A DNA stretch of 64,000 bases from NCBI GenBank assembly GCA_965223165.1, contig CBDCVQ010000014.1, positions 457,520 to 521,519 on the forward strand, written 5' to 3'. The notes under the pieces are model-generated. The model was given only the letters and a program-made list of their open reading frames with translations. It made no database searches and was not told the DNA's origin. Positions within the stretch are counted from its first letter, which is position 1, and every line of letters starts with the position of its first letter. The position numbers were made by a program, and so were the translations under genes. This DNA is from JABDMH01 sp965223165 (GTDB lineage: Bacteria; Bacteroidota; Bacteroidia; Chitinophagales; Saprospiraceae). Below are positions 1-8,295 of this stretch, piece by piece.

Positions 1-821
1 TACTGCTCGTCGGCATGAAATTCCCAGGTGTCGTATCCCTCTTCACCGGGCCGCGGTACCGTGTGAAAAATCCATTCGAATTCTCCCGTGATGGCATCGT
101 AGCTGCGGATATCGCCGGGCGTGGAGTGGTAGCCTTCCGGTACTCTGCCGGCCACGATCAGGTGGTCCTTATAAATAATCCCCGGCGTCGTGACTTCTAC
201 CGAGGCCTTTTCCGGATCGATGCCTAGATTTTGGTGCAGATCGATGTAGCCATCCTCACCAAAGGAGGTGATTTGCTCGCCGCTTTTCGCATCGATGGCA
301 TAAATGCGATTAATCACAAAAAGAAAAATTCGTCCTGCATGTCCGTCATTGAAATAGACTACCCCCCGGTTTCGACCTCTGAATATTTTTCCCTCCTCAT
401 GAACCGCTGAAGAGACAAATCGCCACATTTCCTGCCCCGTCGCAGCGTCGAGGCAGACGGCATCAAGGGTGGGGGTGGTAAAATACAGGAGTCCGTCTGC
501 GATAATCGAATTACTGTACATCGACGGTCCACCCGGAGCACCATGATGGTACTGCCAGGCGACCTGCAGATCCCGCACATTGTCCAGGTTTATTTGGTCC
601 AGCACCGAGTATTGCGTCCCTCGCTTGTCGCCCCGGTAAATCGACCAGTCTGTCCAATTGTCATGCGGATCGGGTTGCCTGTCTGCGGGTGCGCAGCCCG
701 TCACGACAAAAAGTACGGCGGCCACCACGGCCACTGTATGCCAGGAGTTTAACCCCCGGACACTTTTATCGAGCTGCGCCCGGCCACTGGACGGATTGGT
801 GGTCTTACTACTCGCACACAT
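1..821 (-). CDS. PQQ-dependent dehydrogenase lipoprotein, 3' end outside window
   Basis: My reading of the minus strand gives one open frame from an ATG at 821 to the window edge, so the C-terminus is missing. The N-terminus has a long polar stretch, a hydrophobic segment (about residues 30-42) and a lipobox VTGC with Cys43, so an outer or periplasmic lipoprotein is expected. The mature part contains YRGDKRGTQYSVLDQI near its start, then repeated blade segments (DAATGQEMWRF, YAIDAKSGEQI, DAITGEFEW), typical of the eight-bladed propeller of quinoprotein glucose/quinate-type dehydrogenases, which oxidise sugar or alcohol hydroxyls in the periplasm using PQQ. The ATG lies 14 bp inside the end of the DUF6807 gene, which suggests translational coupling. 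Substrate cannot be told. The catalytic residues lie beyond the window. Confidence 0.85.
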   Translation of the reverse strand, partial: MCASSKTTNPSSGRAQLDKSVRGLNSWHTVAVVAAVLFVVTGCAPADRQPDPHDNWTDWSIYRGDKRGTQYSVLDQINLDNVRDLQVAWQYHHGAPGGPSMYSNSIIADGLLYFTTPTLDAVCLDAATGQEMWRFVSSAVHEEGKIFRGRNRGVVYFNDGHAGRIFLFVINRIYAIDAKSGEQITSFGEDGYIDLHQNLGIDPEKASVEVTTPGIIYKDHLIVAGRVPEGYHSTPGDIRSYDAITGEFEWIFHTVPRPGEEGYDTWEFHADEQ

Positions 822-1713
822 AATCCTTCCAAAGACTGGTTAATGCCTGCCTATTGAGATCTCCCTCGTAAATAATCAGGCGATAACGCTCGGTGGTCAC
901 CTCTCCCTTTGCCAGGGACCAATCACCCAGGATCTGTCGTGATGGACCGACCCCGAGCTGCCCGTCCACGCGCCAGGGGGTGGGAAATGCTGTATTGTCC
1001 GGATGGTCCAAGATCGCGATATGGCCCCAGCGCTTCATGCCCGATATTTGCATACCGACGTCCGTCCAAATGGCCCGATGGCCATCTGCCGCTTCTCTGT
1101 TTGTCTCACCCAGCGAATTGACCGCCTCGCCTTGGATGTCCTTTGACCACGGCATCCGCATAAACAGCCCCCCGACAAAAAATTGTTCGACCGTGATCTG
1201 GGTCAGTGCCTTGCCCTGCCACTCGAGATCGAGCAACATCCTACTATCCTCTTGACGCACGCTCCAAGTGTGTGTCTCTTGCAAGATGGGTTCTCCTTGC
1301 TCGTCCAAGAGATTATATACTGTTTGCCATTTGACCTCCTTGCCCTTCGGTTGCAAGACGAGCACCGACTGCCGCTGATAGTGACCTGCCCGATAATTGG
1401 TGAAGTAGTCCCGTCCATTTACCTTTTTCAATCCCCAATACACACCCGTCTGGTGCGGATGATGATCCGGATGAATTTCCGTCAGGACGCCCCCGCCACC
1501 GGGTGTCCGAATGGGGTGTAGGTACGGACGGATCCCTTCTTTCGCATTTTGGGTGATCACAGCCGAGTCGATGCCCTGCCCGTACACATTGAGTAAGCCC
1601 GATACAGGGTCATGCTCCACCCTAAACGACTGGCCTGGTAGGACCGTCCAGGCACAGACAAATGCTAGGAAGAAAAGGGCCGGCCAACATCTACACATGG
1701 GAAGAAACCTCAA
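808..1713 (-). CDS. DUF6807 (PmoA-like) family secreted protein
   Basis: 301 aa. An N-terminal signal peptide (about residues 1-28, hydrophobic WPALFFLAFVCAW) indicates export. The family signature GVLTEIHPDHHPHQTGVYWG, rich in His, lies about residues 75-95 and matches the DUF6807 family, often annotated 'methane oxygenase PmoA'. That name is misleading: these proteins are common in heterotrophic Bacteroidota and Planctomycetota near sugar dehydrogenases and glycan genes, and no methane link is visible here. A beta-sandwich fold with His ligands is inferred from the family. The stop overlaps the start of the downstream PQQ dehydrogenase by 14 bp, so the two probably form an operon and may act on the same sugar. 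Confidence 0.85.
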   Translation of the reverse strand: MRFLPMCRCWPALFFLAFVCAWTVLPGQSFRVEHDPVSGLLNVYGQGIDSAVITQNAKEGIRPYLHPIRTPGGGGVLTEIHPDHHPHQTGVYWGLKKVNGRDYFTNYRAGHYQRQSVLVLQPKGKEVKWQTVYNLLDEQGEPILQETHTWSVRQEDSRMLLDLEWQGKALTQITVEQFFVGGLFMRMPWSKDIQGEAVNSLGETNREAADGHRAIWTDVGMQISGMKRWGHIAILDHPDNTAFPTPWRVDGQLGVGPSRQILGDWSLAKGEVTTERYRLIIYEGDLNRQALTSLWKDYVCE

Positions 1714-1793
1714 GTTGTTATGCCAGCCAAAGATATCACATAATATTAGGCACCTATCCCTGAGAAAATCAATGACTAATCATCGCTTTTGCC

Positions 1794-2384
1794 CTAGCGA
1801 TTGTCCGAGGCCTGCAATACGATCGTTACCTCCAGCTTGATGGCATCGGAAATGATCTCGTCACCGACCAGGTCGAAAAAGCTTCGAGACCCGTATCTGA
1901 TATTCCACTTTGCCCGATCAATAATAAAAACTGTGTGATAGGTCAGGGGAGAAGCCTGAACAGTGACATCCAAATGCACCGGATGGGTGATGCCTTTGAT
2001 CTCAAGGGTGCCTTCGGCGGAGAGGCTCGAATCTATCTTGTGTGTGACGTTGGTCAGCGTAAAGCTGGCATTGGGAAATTCCTCGACAGCGAAAAAGTCG
2101 TCACTCTTCAGGTGATCCACCAGCTCCCGACTAAACTTGCCGTCGGTGTTGACAATGGTGTTCATATCGACGACAAATCGACCTCCCGTCAATTGCTCCT
2201 CTTTAAATAATAGCTGACCACTCGCAAAGGATACCGTGCCCTCATGTGATCCGAAATTAAAGAGATTAGAGCCTTGCCACTTGACGTGACTCTTGTCCAG
2301 ATCTATGGCCTTCACTACCTGAGCCGCTGCCGGCGACAGGTAACATAGGAAGGCCAGGAGACATGCGATGCGTACTTCTTTCAT
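1794..2384 (-). CDS. YceI family periplasmic protein
   Basis: 196 aa from the ATG at 2384. A longer frame extends 12 codons upstream, but the internal Met gives a clean signal peptide (MKEVRIACLLAFLCYLSPA). The mature protein shows the YceI lipocalin-like pattern: ID-x-DKSHVKWQGSNLFNFGSHEGTVSF near the start in broken form, then the EFPNASFT segment, the TLEIKGITHPV segment and a C-terminal RSFFDLVGDEIISDAIKLEV stretch. YceI proteins bind polyisoprenoid-type lipids in a beta-barrel pocket, and their physiological role is usually unknown. It lies 80 bp upstream of the DUF6807 gene on the same strand, so co-transcription is possible, and 197 bp divergent from the membrane-bound regulator at 2582, which is a natural candidate to control it. 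Confidence 0.9.
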   Translation of the reverse strand: MKEVRIACLLAFLCYLSPAAAQVVKAIDLDKSHVKWQGSNLFNFGSHEGTVSFASGQLLFKEEQLTGGRFVVDMNTIVNTDGKFSRELVDHLKSDDFFAVEEFPNASFTLTNVTHKIDSSLSAEGTLEIKGITHPVHLDVTVQASPLTYHTVFIIDRAKWNIRYGSRSFFDLVGDEIISDAIKLEVTIVLQASDNR

Positions 2385-2581
2385 TAGATAAGTTTTTGAT
2401 GTCCGCCAAAGTATGGGCACGACGAGCCGGCAGATGTTAAATCAGTGTCAAACTTTGTCAACGGTCTGCAAACTTTCCTGGCACCGTTTACCTTGGGCAG
2501 GGTCCAGCTTGGGGAGCCGACACATTGGGTTGCTATTATATATGTAGAATGTTAGTTTAGAAAGGGAAGAGAAAAATCGCT
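2385..2581. promoter_or_regulatory. divergent promoter region between yceI-like gene and regulator
   Basis: The 197 bp between the two divergent start codons must hold promoters for both directions. It contains an AT-rich block (TATTATATATGTAGAATG, about 2533-2550) 30-50 bp before the regulator start. I could not assign a convincing Bacteroidota -33/-7 pair, so no exact promoter is called. Confidence 0.4.
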
Positions 2582-3439
2582 ATGCGGAAACGTAAGATAT
2601 TGATGGGCACGCTCCTAGGCGTATTTACCCTCTTACCGGCTTATCTTTTCTATGCGGCCGACGATCAGCTACCCGAAGAGGAGGTCATCCAGGTACTCTT
2701 GCGCGATGTCGGCCACCAATTGCTCCTGAGAAATCATGACTCCACCTCCCTGGTCTTGCCGGTGAAACAAACGTCGGACGAGTGGTTTGAGCTTTCCTTT
2801 GACACCACGCTCTCCATAGCACCCGAAGATCTGGCAGAGGTGATGCACACGACCTTTGGAAAAATGGAGATCCCTGAGAATTACCTAGCTCAAGTCAAAG
2901 CATGTGCCACGACGGAGGTGGTCTACAGCTATCAGATGTGGACAAACACAAGCAGATCCACCCTCCCCTGCCTGGGCAGAGACTTACCGAGGGACTGCTA
3001 TACTCTGCGTGTAAAGCTGCCGCAGCCGTCCAAAGCGCTGTCCAACCTGGTACCCTATCATGCCGGAGCCATCGGCCTGGCGATTCTCCTTTTCTTGTTT
3101 GGTAGGGGCAGGACGACACGTCTAGTCAATGCGCCCTCAAATACGCTGCAGATTGGTGCCTATCAGCTCGATCCCAGCGAAAGAAAACTCTTGCACGGTG
3201 ACCTGGTCACGCCTCTCACCGAGAAGGAAGTCGAGATTCTCACCCTTCTACACCGCCGGGTGAACCACACCATTTCCCGAGAGGATCTCCAGAAAGAGGT
3301 GTGGGAGGATAAGGGAGTAATTGTCGGCAGAAGTCTCGACACCTATGTTTCAAAACTGCGCAAGAAGCTGAGCAGGGACGATCGCATTCGCATACTCAAT
3401 ATCCGCGGCATCGGCTACAAGATGGTGCTACGGGAGTAG
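2582..3439 (+). CDS. membrane-anchored winged-helix transcriptional regulator
   Basis: 285 aa. Residues about 6-26 form a first membrane segment (LMGTLLGVFTLLPAYLF). Residues about 27-158 form an extracytoplasmic domain with a few Cys residues. Residues about 160-176 (AGAIGLAILLFLFG) form a second membrane segment. Residues about 190-285 are a Trans_reg_C (OmpR/PhoB-type) winged helix with LTEKEVEILTLL, the recognition region RSLDTYVSKLRKKL and the wing IRGIGYKM. The protein therefore links an outside sensor domain directly to DNA binding without a kinase. The order is the reverse of ToxR/CadC, where the winged helix is N-terminal. The signal is unknown. It is divergent from the YceI gene, which it may regulate (inference). 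Confidence 0.85.
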   Translation: MRKRKILMGTLLGVFTLLPAYLFYAADDQLPEEEVIQVLLRDVGHQLLLRNHDSTSLVLPVKQTSDEWFELSFDTTLSIAPEDLAEVMHTTFGKMEIPENYLAQVKACATTEVVYSYQMWTNTSRSTLPCLGRDLPRDCYTLRVKLPQPSKALSNLVPYHAGAIGLAILLFLFGRGRTTRLVNAPSNTLQIGAYQLDPSERKLLHGDLVTPLTEKEVEILTLLHRRVNHTISREDLQKEVWEDKGVIVGRSLDTYVSKLRKKLSRDDRIRILNIRGIGYKMVLRE

Positions 3440-4757
3440 GTGTCTCTGGGTGAAAAAACCCCCGGCCCCTGCGTCCTCCTTCGTCGGAACGCCGGGGTGG
3501 ACTAGTGGGTAATTACTTGGAGCCTCCCCCGTGAAGCCATTCTGCCATCTTGCGAATCCCCTGCCAATAAGCTATGGATACAGTTGGCAGTTCGACGATC
3601 CCTGCCCTCCCTGATGGCCGACCCGCGGCTCGACGATCTCAACCCTGCGTCGTGTGGAAACGCCAGGGATGGACCCGTGCAAACTTCTGCGGTCTCCGCC
3701 TCCGCGTGAAACCCAAGCCTGCTCATCCTGCTCATCCTGCAAATCCTGATTCAGACAATTTCTGGGGTGAAAAAACCCCCGGCCCCTGCGTCCTCCTTCG
3801 TCGGAACGCCGGGGTGGGCCAGTGGGTAAATAAAGCTTCCGCGGTCTCCGCCTCCGCGTGAAACCCAATCCTGCTCATCCTGCAAATCCTGCAAATCCTG
3901 ATTCAGACAATTTCTGGGTGAAAAAACCCCCGGCCCCTGCGTCCTCCTTCGTCGGAACGCCGGGGTGTACTAGGGTGCAAATACTTGGAGCGTCCGCGTG
4001 AAGCCCAATTCTGCCAGCTAGCGAATCCCCTGCCAATAAGCTATGGATCCAGTTGGCAGTTCGACGATCCCTGCCCTCCCTGATGGCCGACCCGCGGCTC
4101 GACGATCTCAACCCTGCGTCGTGTGGAAACGCCAGGGATGGACCCGTGCAAACTTCTGCGGTCTCCGCCTCCGCGTGAAACCCAAGCCTGCTCATCCTGC
4201 TCATCCTGCAAATCCTGATTCAGACAATTTCTCGGGTGAAAAAACCCCCGGCCCCTGCGTCCTCCTTCGTCGGAACGCCGGGGTGTACTAGGATGCAAAT
4301 ACTCGGAGCCTCCGCGTGAAGCCATTCTGCCAGCTAGCGAATCCCTGCCAATAAGCTATGGATACAGTTGGCAGCTCGACGATCCCTGCCCTCCCAAATG
4401 GCCGACCCGCGGCTCGACGATCTCAACCCTGCGTCGTGTGGAAACGCCAGGGATGGACCTGTGCAAACTCCCGCGGCTCCCGCGCCTCCGCGTGAAACCT
4501 AGTCCTGCTCATCCTGCAAATCCTGCAGATCCTGATTCAGACAATTTCTCGGGTGAAAAAACCCCCGGCCCCTGCGTCCTCCTTCGTCGGAACGCCGGGG
4601 TGTACTAGGTGCTGATTATTCTCCACGGTCTCCGCGCCTCCGCGTGAACTCAATCCTGCTCATCCTGCAAATCCTGCAAATCCTGATTCAGACAAAAGCA
4701 TCCAAGAAATCTTGTACTTTCAAGACAATCATTTCTTCAAGTGATCATCTCGCCAGC
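3440..4757. repeat. composite intergenic tandem repeat region with hairpin modules
   Basis: No credible gene. A 52-bp module (GGGTGAAAAAACCCCCGG ... CGCCGGGGTG) occurs five times almost unchanged: 3448-3499, 3765-3816, 3916-3967, 4234-4285 and 4551-4602. Between copies lie either a long spacer of about 265 bp (3500-3764, 3968-4233, 4286-4550; nearly identical to one another) or a short one of about 95 bp (3817-3915 and 4603-4695) that keeps only the final part of the long spacer. Both spacers end in a string of ATCCTGCAAATCCTG-like words followed by ATTCAGACAA and carry a CTCCGC-CTCCGCGTGAA word. The frames of 70-110 codons in this region are translations of the repeats. The last short spacer runs directly into the 5' region of the Gluconate_2-dh3 gene. 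Confidence 0.9.
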
Positions 4758-5333
4758 GTGAAACGACGAGACGCAATACAAACCTCCGGCTGGATTTTGA
4801 AATCCGCCCTCTTTGGACCCGGTCTGATCGCCGCCCTGCAGGGCTGTGTCGCTCGCGTAGATGAAGACCAGGGTCTACTTGTGCTCCATCAGGATCAAAT
4901 GGATTTCGTCATTGCCTTGGCGGACACCATCCTGCCTAGCACGGAGACCGCATCCGCCTCCGAAGCTGGCGTGCCTGCATTGATGGACCTAGTGCTGCAG
5001 GACGTCTATGCTGCCGATGTGAAGGACAACTTTCTCGAGGATCTAATTCGTTTTGATCAAGATTGTGAAGCAGCCACAGGGCAGAGATTAACAGCGCTGG
5101 AGGCCGCGGATCGGATAGCGTATGTAGAAGAGATTGATCGCACCGTCATGGAACAATCGTACGACGACAGCGTCCCATTCTATTACACCTTCAAGACCCT
5201 ATGCATCAACCTCTACTTTCTCACCGAGCAAGGCATCCAGCAAAACCTATCTTATGTACCCATCCCAGGGGGATTTCAAGGGGACGTCACCATGGATCCC
5301 AACGCAACGATTGAAGTAGGCAATCAGATGTAA
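4758..5333 (+). CDS. gluconate 2-dehydrogenase subunit 3 family protein
   Basis: 191 aa from the GTG at 4758. The open frame reaches back to an ATG at 4644, but that extension lies in the repeat region and would put junk sequence before the export signal, so GTG is preferred. The N-terminus has twin arginines (VKRRDAIQTSG), a hydrophobic stretch and LQGC, suggesting a Tat-type, possibly lipidated, signal. The mature part contains LADTILPSTETASASEAGVP, the usual Gluconate_2-dh3 motif. Small subunits of this family pair with GMC flavoenzymes and help their export. The stop overlaps the GMC start by one base (TAATG), as expected for a two-subunit membrane-linked sugar dehydrogenase. Confidence 0.88.
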   Translation: MKRRDAIQTSGWILKSALFGPGLIAALQGCVARVDEDQGLLVLHQDQMDFVIALADTILPSTETASASEAGVPALMDLVLQDVYAADVKDNFLEDLIRFDQDCEAATGQRLTALEAADRIAYVEEIDRTVMEQSYDDSVPFYYTFKTLCINLYFLTEQGIQQNLSYVPIPGGFQGDVTMDPNATIEVGNQM

Positions 5334-7024
5334 TGCAAGGAGCTAGTGATCATAGATATGATGCCATCGTCGTCGGTTCTGGCATGACGGGTGGCTGGGC
5401 AGCCAAGGAATTGACGGAAAAAGGCCTGCGCACGTTGGTCCTCGAGCGGGGCCGGGAGGTGAAGCACGTCGAAGATTATCCCACGGCACAACTGGCCCCC
5501 TGGCAATTTGAACACCGTGGATTGATCACCAAGGACGAACGTGAGAACTACCCGATCCAAAGTAAGAAATACAATTTCGACTCAAGCAGTAAACACTTTT
5601 TCGTCAACGACAAAAAACACCCCTACGTCCAGGAAAAACCCTTCTGGTGGTTTAGAGGCTATCAGACGGGTGGACGATCCCTGCTCTGGGGAAGGGGTGC
5701 CTATCGCTTCAGCGACCTTGAATTTGAAGCTAATGCCAAAGATGGGTTGGGCATCGACTGGCCCATTCGCTATCGTGACATTTCTCCCTGGTATGATTAC
5801 ATCGAAAAATTTATCGGGGTGGCCGGAAGCATGGAGAATATCTGGCAATTTCCTGACGGACAATTTTTGCCGCCCTTCGACCTGAACCATGCGGAAAAAG
5901 TAGTCAAAGAAAGAATTGAAGCGCACTACCCCGATCGGAAACTCATCCCCAACCGCGTAGCCCATCTGACGAAAATTGAGCCCGGACAATTTAAGGGACG
6001 ATATGCCTGCCAGGGACGCAATCTCTGTCACCGTGGCTGTCCCTATGGTGCCTATTTTTCCAGTCAGAGCTCGACCTTGCCTGCCGCCTTCGCGACGGGC
6101 AATCTCGCGATGCGATCGCATGCCCTAGTGCACTCGGTAATCTACGACGAAGACCAAGACCGAGCGGTGGGGGTGCGAGTGATCGACACCCAAACCAAGG
6201 AAACCACCGAGTACTTTGCCCAGGTGATCTTCTTATGCGCCTCGACCCTGGCCTCTACCGCCCTACTGCTCAATTCCAAGACGCCCAGATTTTCGGCAGG
6301 ATTGGCTAATTCCAGCGGGGTACTGGGCCATTACCTGATGGATCACCACGGGGGCATCTCTGGATACGGCATCCTCGAAGGCTATGAAGACCGCATCTAC
6401 AAAGGCACCCGGCCTGCGATGGTCGCCATTCCCCGCTTTCGCAATGTGCATCAGCAAGAAACGGACTTCCTCCGGGGTTACGGCGTCTGGGGCGGTGCTT
6501 ACCGCACCAAAGTCAACCCCAATCAGATCGGCCTCGGTGCAGACCTCAAAGAAAAACTGACCCAGTATGGTCCCTGGGTAATGTCCCTGGGCTGCCAAGC
6601 CGAAACCCTGCCTTACCACGAGAATAAAGTCACCATCGATGAAAATCAGCTCGACGAGTGGGGCCTGCCCATGCTCAAAATATCTGCCGCCTACGGCGAA
6701 AACGAGCGGCTCATGCGCATCGACATCGAGGATCAAATTGGCGAGATGCTGGAAGTCGCCGGACTCAAAGACATCAAAATGACCGCGTCCGAGCCGGTAT
6801 TTGGTAATACGATTCACGAAATGGGTACCGCCCGCATGGGGAGAGATCCCAAAACCTCCGTACTCAATGCCTTCAACCAATGCCACGATGTGCCCAACCT
6901 CTTCGTGACCGATGGCTCTTGCATGGTCTCGGCCGGCAACGTGAGCACCTCGCTAACCTACATGGCCCTCACCGCACGCGCTTGCGATTATGCGGTCCAG
7001 GAACTGAAGAAGGGGAACTTGTAG
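5333..7024 (+). CDS. GMC family FAD-dependent oxidoreductase
   Basis: 563 aa. The Rossmann FAD motif VVGSGMTGGWAA is at about residues 13-24. GGRSLLWGRGAYR is the GMC N-terminal signature region. CQGRNLCHRGCPYGA is a Cys-rich stretch typical of the gluconate/glucoside dehydrogenase branch. The active site near the C-terminus shows GNTIHEMGTARMG (His about 495) and GNVSTSLTYMAL (Asn about 536). It has no signal of its own and is probably exported with the small subunit encoded just upstream. The reaction is probably oxidation of a sugar hydroxyl with electrons passed to a cytochrome c. Related enzymes include glucoside 3-dehydrogenases, but the substrate position cannot be read from sequence alone. 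Confidence 0.9.
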   Translation: MQGASDHRYDAIVVGSGMTGGWAAKELTEKGLRTLVLERGREVKHVEDYPTAQLAPWQFEHRGLITKDERENYPIQSKKYNFDSSSKHFFVNDKKHPYVQEKPFWWFRGYQTGGRSLLWGRGAYRFSDLEFEANAKDGLGIDWPIRYRDISPWYDYIEKFIGVAGSMENIWQFPDGQFLPPFDLNHAEKVVKERIEAHYPDRKLIPNRVAHLTKIEPGQFKGRYACQGRNLCHRGCPYGAYFSSQSSTLPAAFATGNLAMRSHALVHSVIYDEDQDRAVGVRVIDTQTKETTEYFAQVIFLCASTLASTALLLNSKTPRFSAGLANSSGVLGHYLMDHHGGISGYGILEGYEDRIYKGTRPAMVAIPRFRNVHQQETDFLRGYGVWGGAYRTKVNPNQIGLGADLKEKLTQYGPWVMSLGCQAETLPYHENKVTIDENQLDEWGLPMLKISAAYGENERLMRIDIEDQIGEMLEVAGLKDIKMTASEPVFGNTIHEMGTARMGRDPKTSVLNAFNQCHDVPNLFVTDGSCMVSAGNVSTSLTYMALTARACDYAVQELKKGNL

Positions 7025-7144
7025 CAGTTCGGAGTTCAGAGTTAGAGTTCAGAGTTCGGAGTTCAGAGTTTAGAGTTCAGGGTTCAGAGTTCAGAGTTTA
7101 GGGTTTAGGGTTTAGGGTTTAGGGTTTAGGGTTTAGGGTTTAGG
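7025..7144. repeat. GTTCAGA-type and TTTAGGG simple tandem repeats
   Basis: Directly after the GMC stop comes an irregular 6-12 bp repeat of AGTTCAGAGTT words (7025-7096), which grades into a perfect TTTAGGG heptamer array from 7097 to 7144, almost seven copies. The region lies between two convergent genes. The heptamer equals the plant-type telomere unit, but its position and gradual derivation from GTTCAGAG words show a slippage-made tract. The remaining 100 bp up to 7243 hold a short inverted repeat (7210-7226) and no gene. Confidence 0.9.
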
Positions 7145-7243
7145 AAAGTCCAAATGCTTCGCCAGGTGTGACAAAAAAGCTATAGATCATAACAAAAATC
7201 TCCTCTAAACTGCCGCCGACAGGCAGCAATTAAACCTTAAACC

Positions 7244-8170
7244 TTACACCCAGCGCTCAGCGATGATCTGATGCGTGATTGCAGCTCCTACTGCGCTGCC
7301 GTCGGCCACAGCTTGCGCCACGCCGCTCCAACCCGTGCGGGCATCTCCGATGATGAAGAGTCCCTTGATGTCTGTCTCCTTTTGGTCATCGACCTTGTAC
7401 ATCTCCATCCCAAAGTGGCCCGCTTCCGTTGGGACTCGCAATTTCTGGGCAAAATCAGTGCTTTCTGTTGATTTTGTATCGGGCAGGAAACCACCTTCGC
7501 GCTCGATGGTTTGGCCATCTTCCAATACAACAGCGCCAAGTAATCCGTCGCTGGAAACGAGCTCCCGTATGCTGCTTTCATGGATAGGGATACCATGTGC
7601 CTGCAGCTGGGACGCCAGTGCCTGGTCTTCAACGCTCTCACCGTTGGTAAAGACCATGACGTCGTCGGACCAATGGGCAATCGTCTTGGCAAACATGGGT
7701 GCCATCGCCCCGTCCCCTATCACCGCCAGTTTCTTGTCGGCCATTTCGAAGCCGTCGCAAAAGGGACAAGGGTACACGGACTTACCGTACACCTCGGCGA
7801 GCCCCTTGATGCCAATGGCTTCAATATCGTCTTGGTGACCGGTGGCTATGATGACCCGCGCTGCCTGATGGGTGCCAGATGAAGTTGTGACGGTAAAAGT
7901 ACCTTCGTTTTGCCGCAGATCCGTTGCCTCTTCCGGCGCATATGTGACGCTGGCGTATTTAGACAACTGCTTAAGCGCCGTATCAAATATTTCCTTGGGA
8001 TGCTTACCATCCTGGGTCAAAAAGCCGTGTGAGTGGGTCGTGACCAGATTTCTAGGCCGTTCGGTATTTAGTAGAAGGGTAGAAATTCTGCTTCGGCCCA
8101 AGACCAGCGCGGCACTCATGCCGGCAGGTCCGCCTCCGAGGATGATGACTTGGTAGGTTTTACTACTCAT
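7244..8170 (-). CDS. NAD(P)/FAD-dependent oxidoreductase, thioredoxin-reductase-like
   Basis: 308 aa, cytoplasmic, the usual length for bacterial TrxB. The N-terminal FAD motif is GGGPAG (residues 12-17). The redox pair is CPFC (135-138) in the context SVYPCPFCDGFE. A second nucleotide-binding motif GDGAMA follows at 152-157, and the C-terminal GDARTGWSGVAQAVADG binds flavin. CPFCDG with an altered second Rossmann motif differs from classical TrxB (CATCDG, GGGDSA) and fits the TrxB-like branch that includes low-activity thioredoxin reductases and dithiol oxidases such as GliT. Its thiol substrate is unknown. It is convergent to the GMC gene and does not look part of that operon. Confidence 0.87.
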   Translation of the reverse strand: MSSKTYQVIILGGGPAGMSAALVLGRSRISTLLLNTERPRNLVTTHSHGFLTQDGKHPKEIFDTALKQLSKYASVTYAPEEATDLRQNEGTFTVTTSSGTHQAARVIIATGHQDDIEAIGIKGLAEVYGKSVYPCPFCDGFEMADKKLAVIGDGAMAPMFAKTIAHWSDDVMVFTNGESVEDQALASQLQAHGIPIHESSIRELVSSDGLLGAVVLEDGQTIEREGGFLPDTKSTESTDFAQKLRVPTEAGHFGMEMYKVDDQKETDIKGLFIIGDARTGWSGVAQAVADGSAVGAAITHQIIAERWV

Positions 8171-8295
8171 TGAATTCTATTTGGGTTAGTATAAACACCA
8201 GTTCGTGAAAGAGGTTGATGATACCGCTTGGTCAATGCCAACAGTCTATAATTTACGATACAGCTTTGTGCGACCTCCCCTATTGCCGTTCGAAA

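Noticed and set aside
3502..4325. Several 70-110 codon frames on both strands
   Set aside because: They are translations of the composite intergenic repeat; identical peptides recur with each copy and none looks like a protein family.
4644..4757. Upstream extension of the Gluconate_2-dh3 gene to an ATG
   Set aside because: The extension consists of the intergenic repeat words and would hide the export signal; the GTG at 4758 fits the family.
7097..7144. Eukaryotic contamination suggested by the TTTAGGG array
   Set aside because: Flanked on both sides by ordinary bacterial genes and derived from a neighbouring bacterial-type tract.
7210..7226. Terminator hairpin CTGCC/GGCAG after the thioredoxin-reductase-like gene
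   Set aside because: The stem is only five base pairs and the T-run is late; too weak to call.
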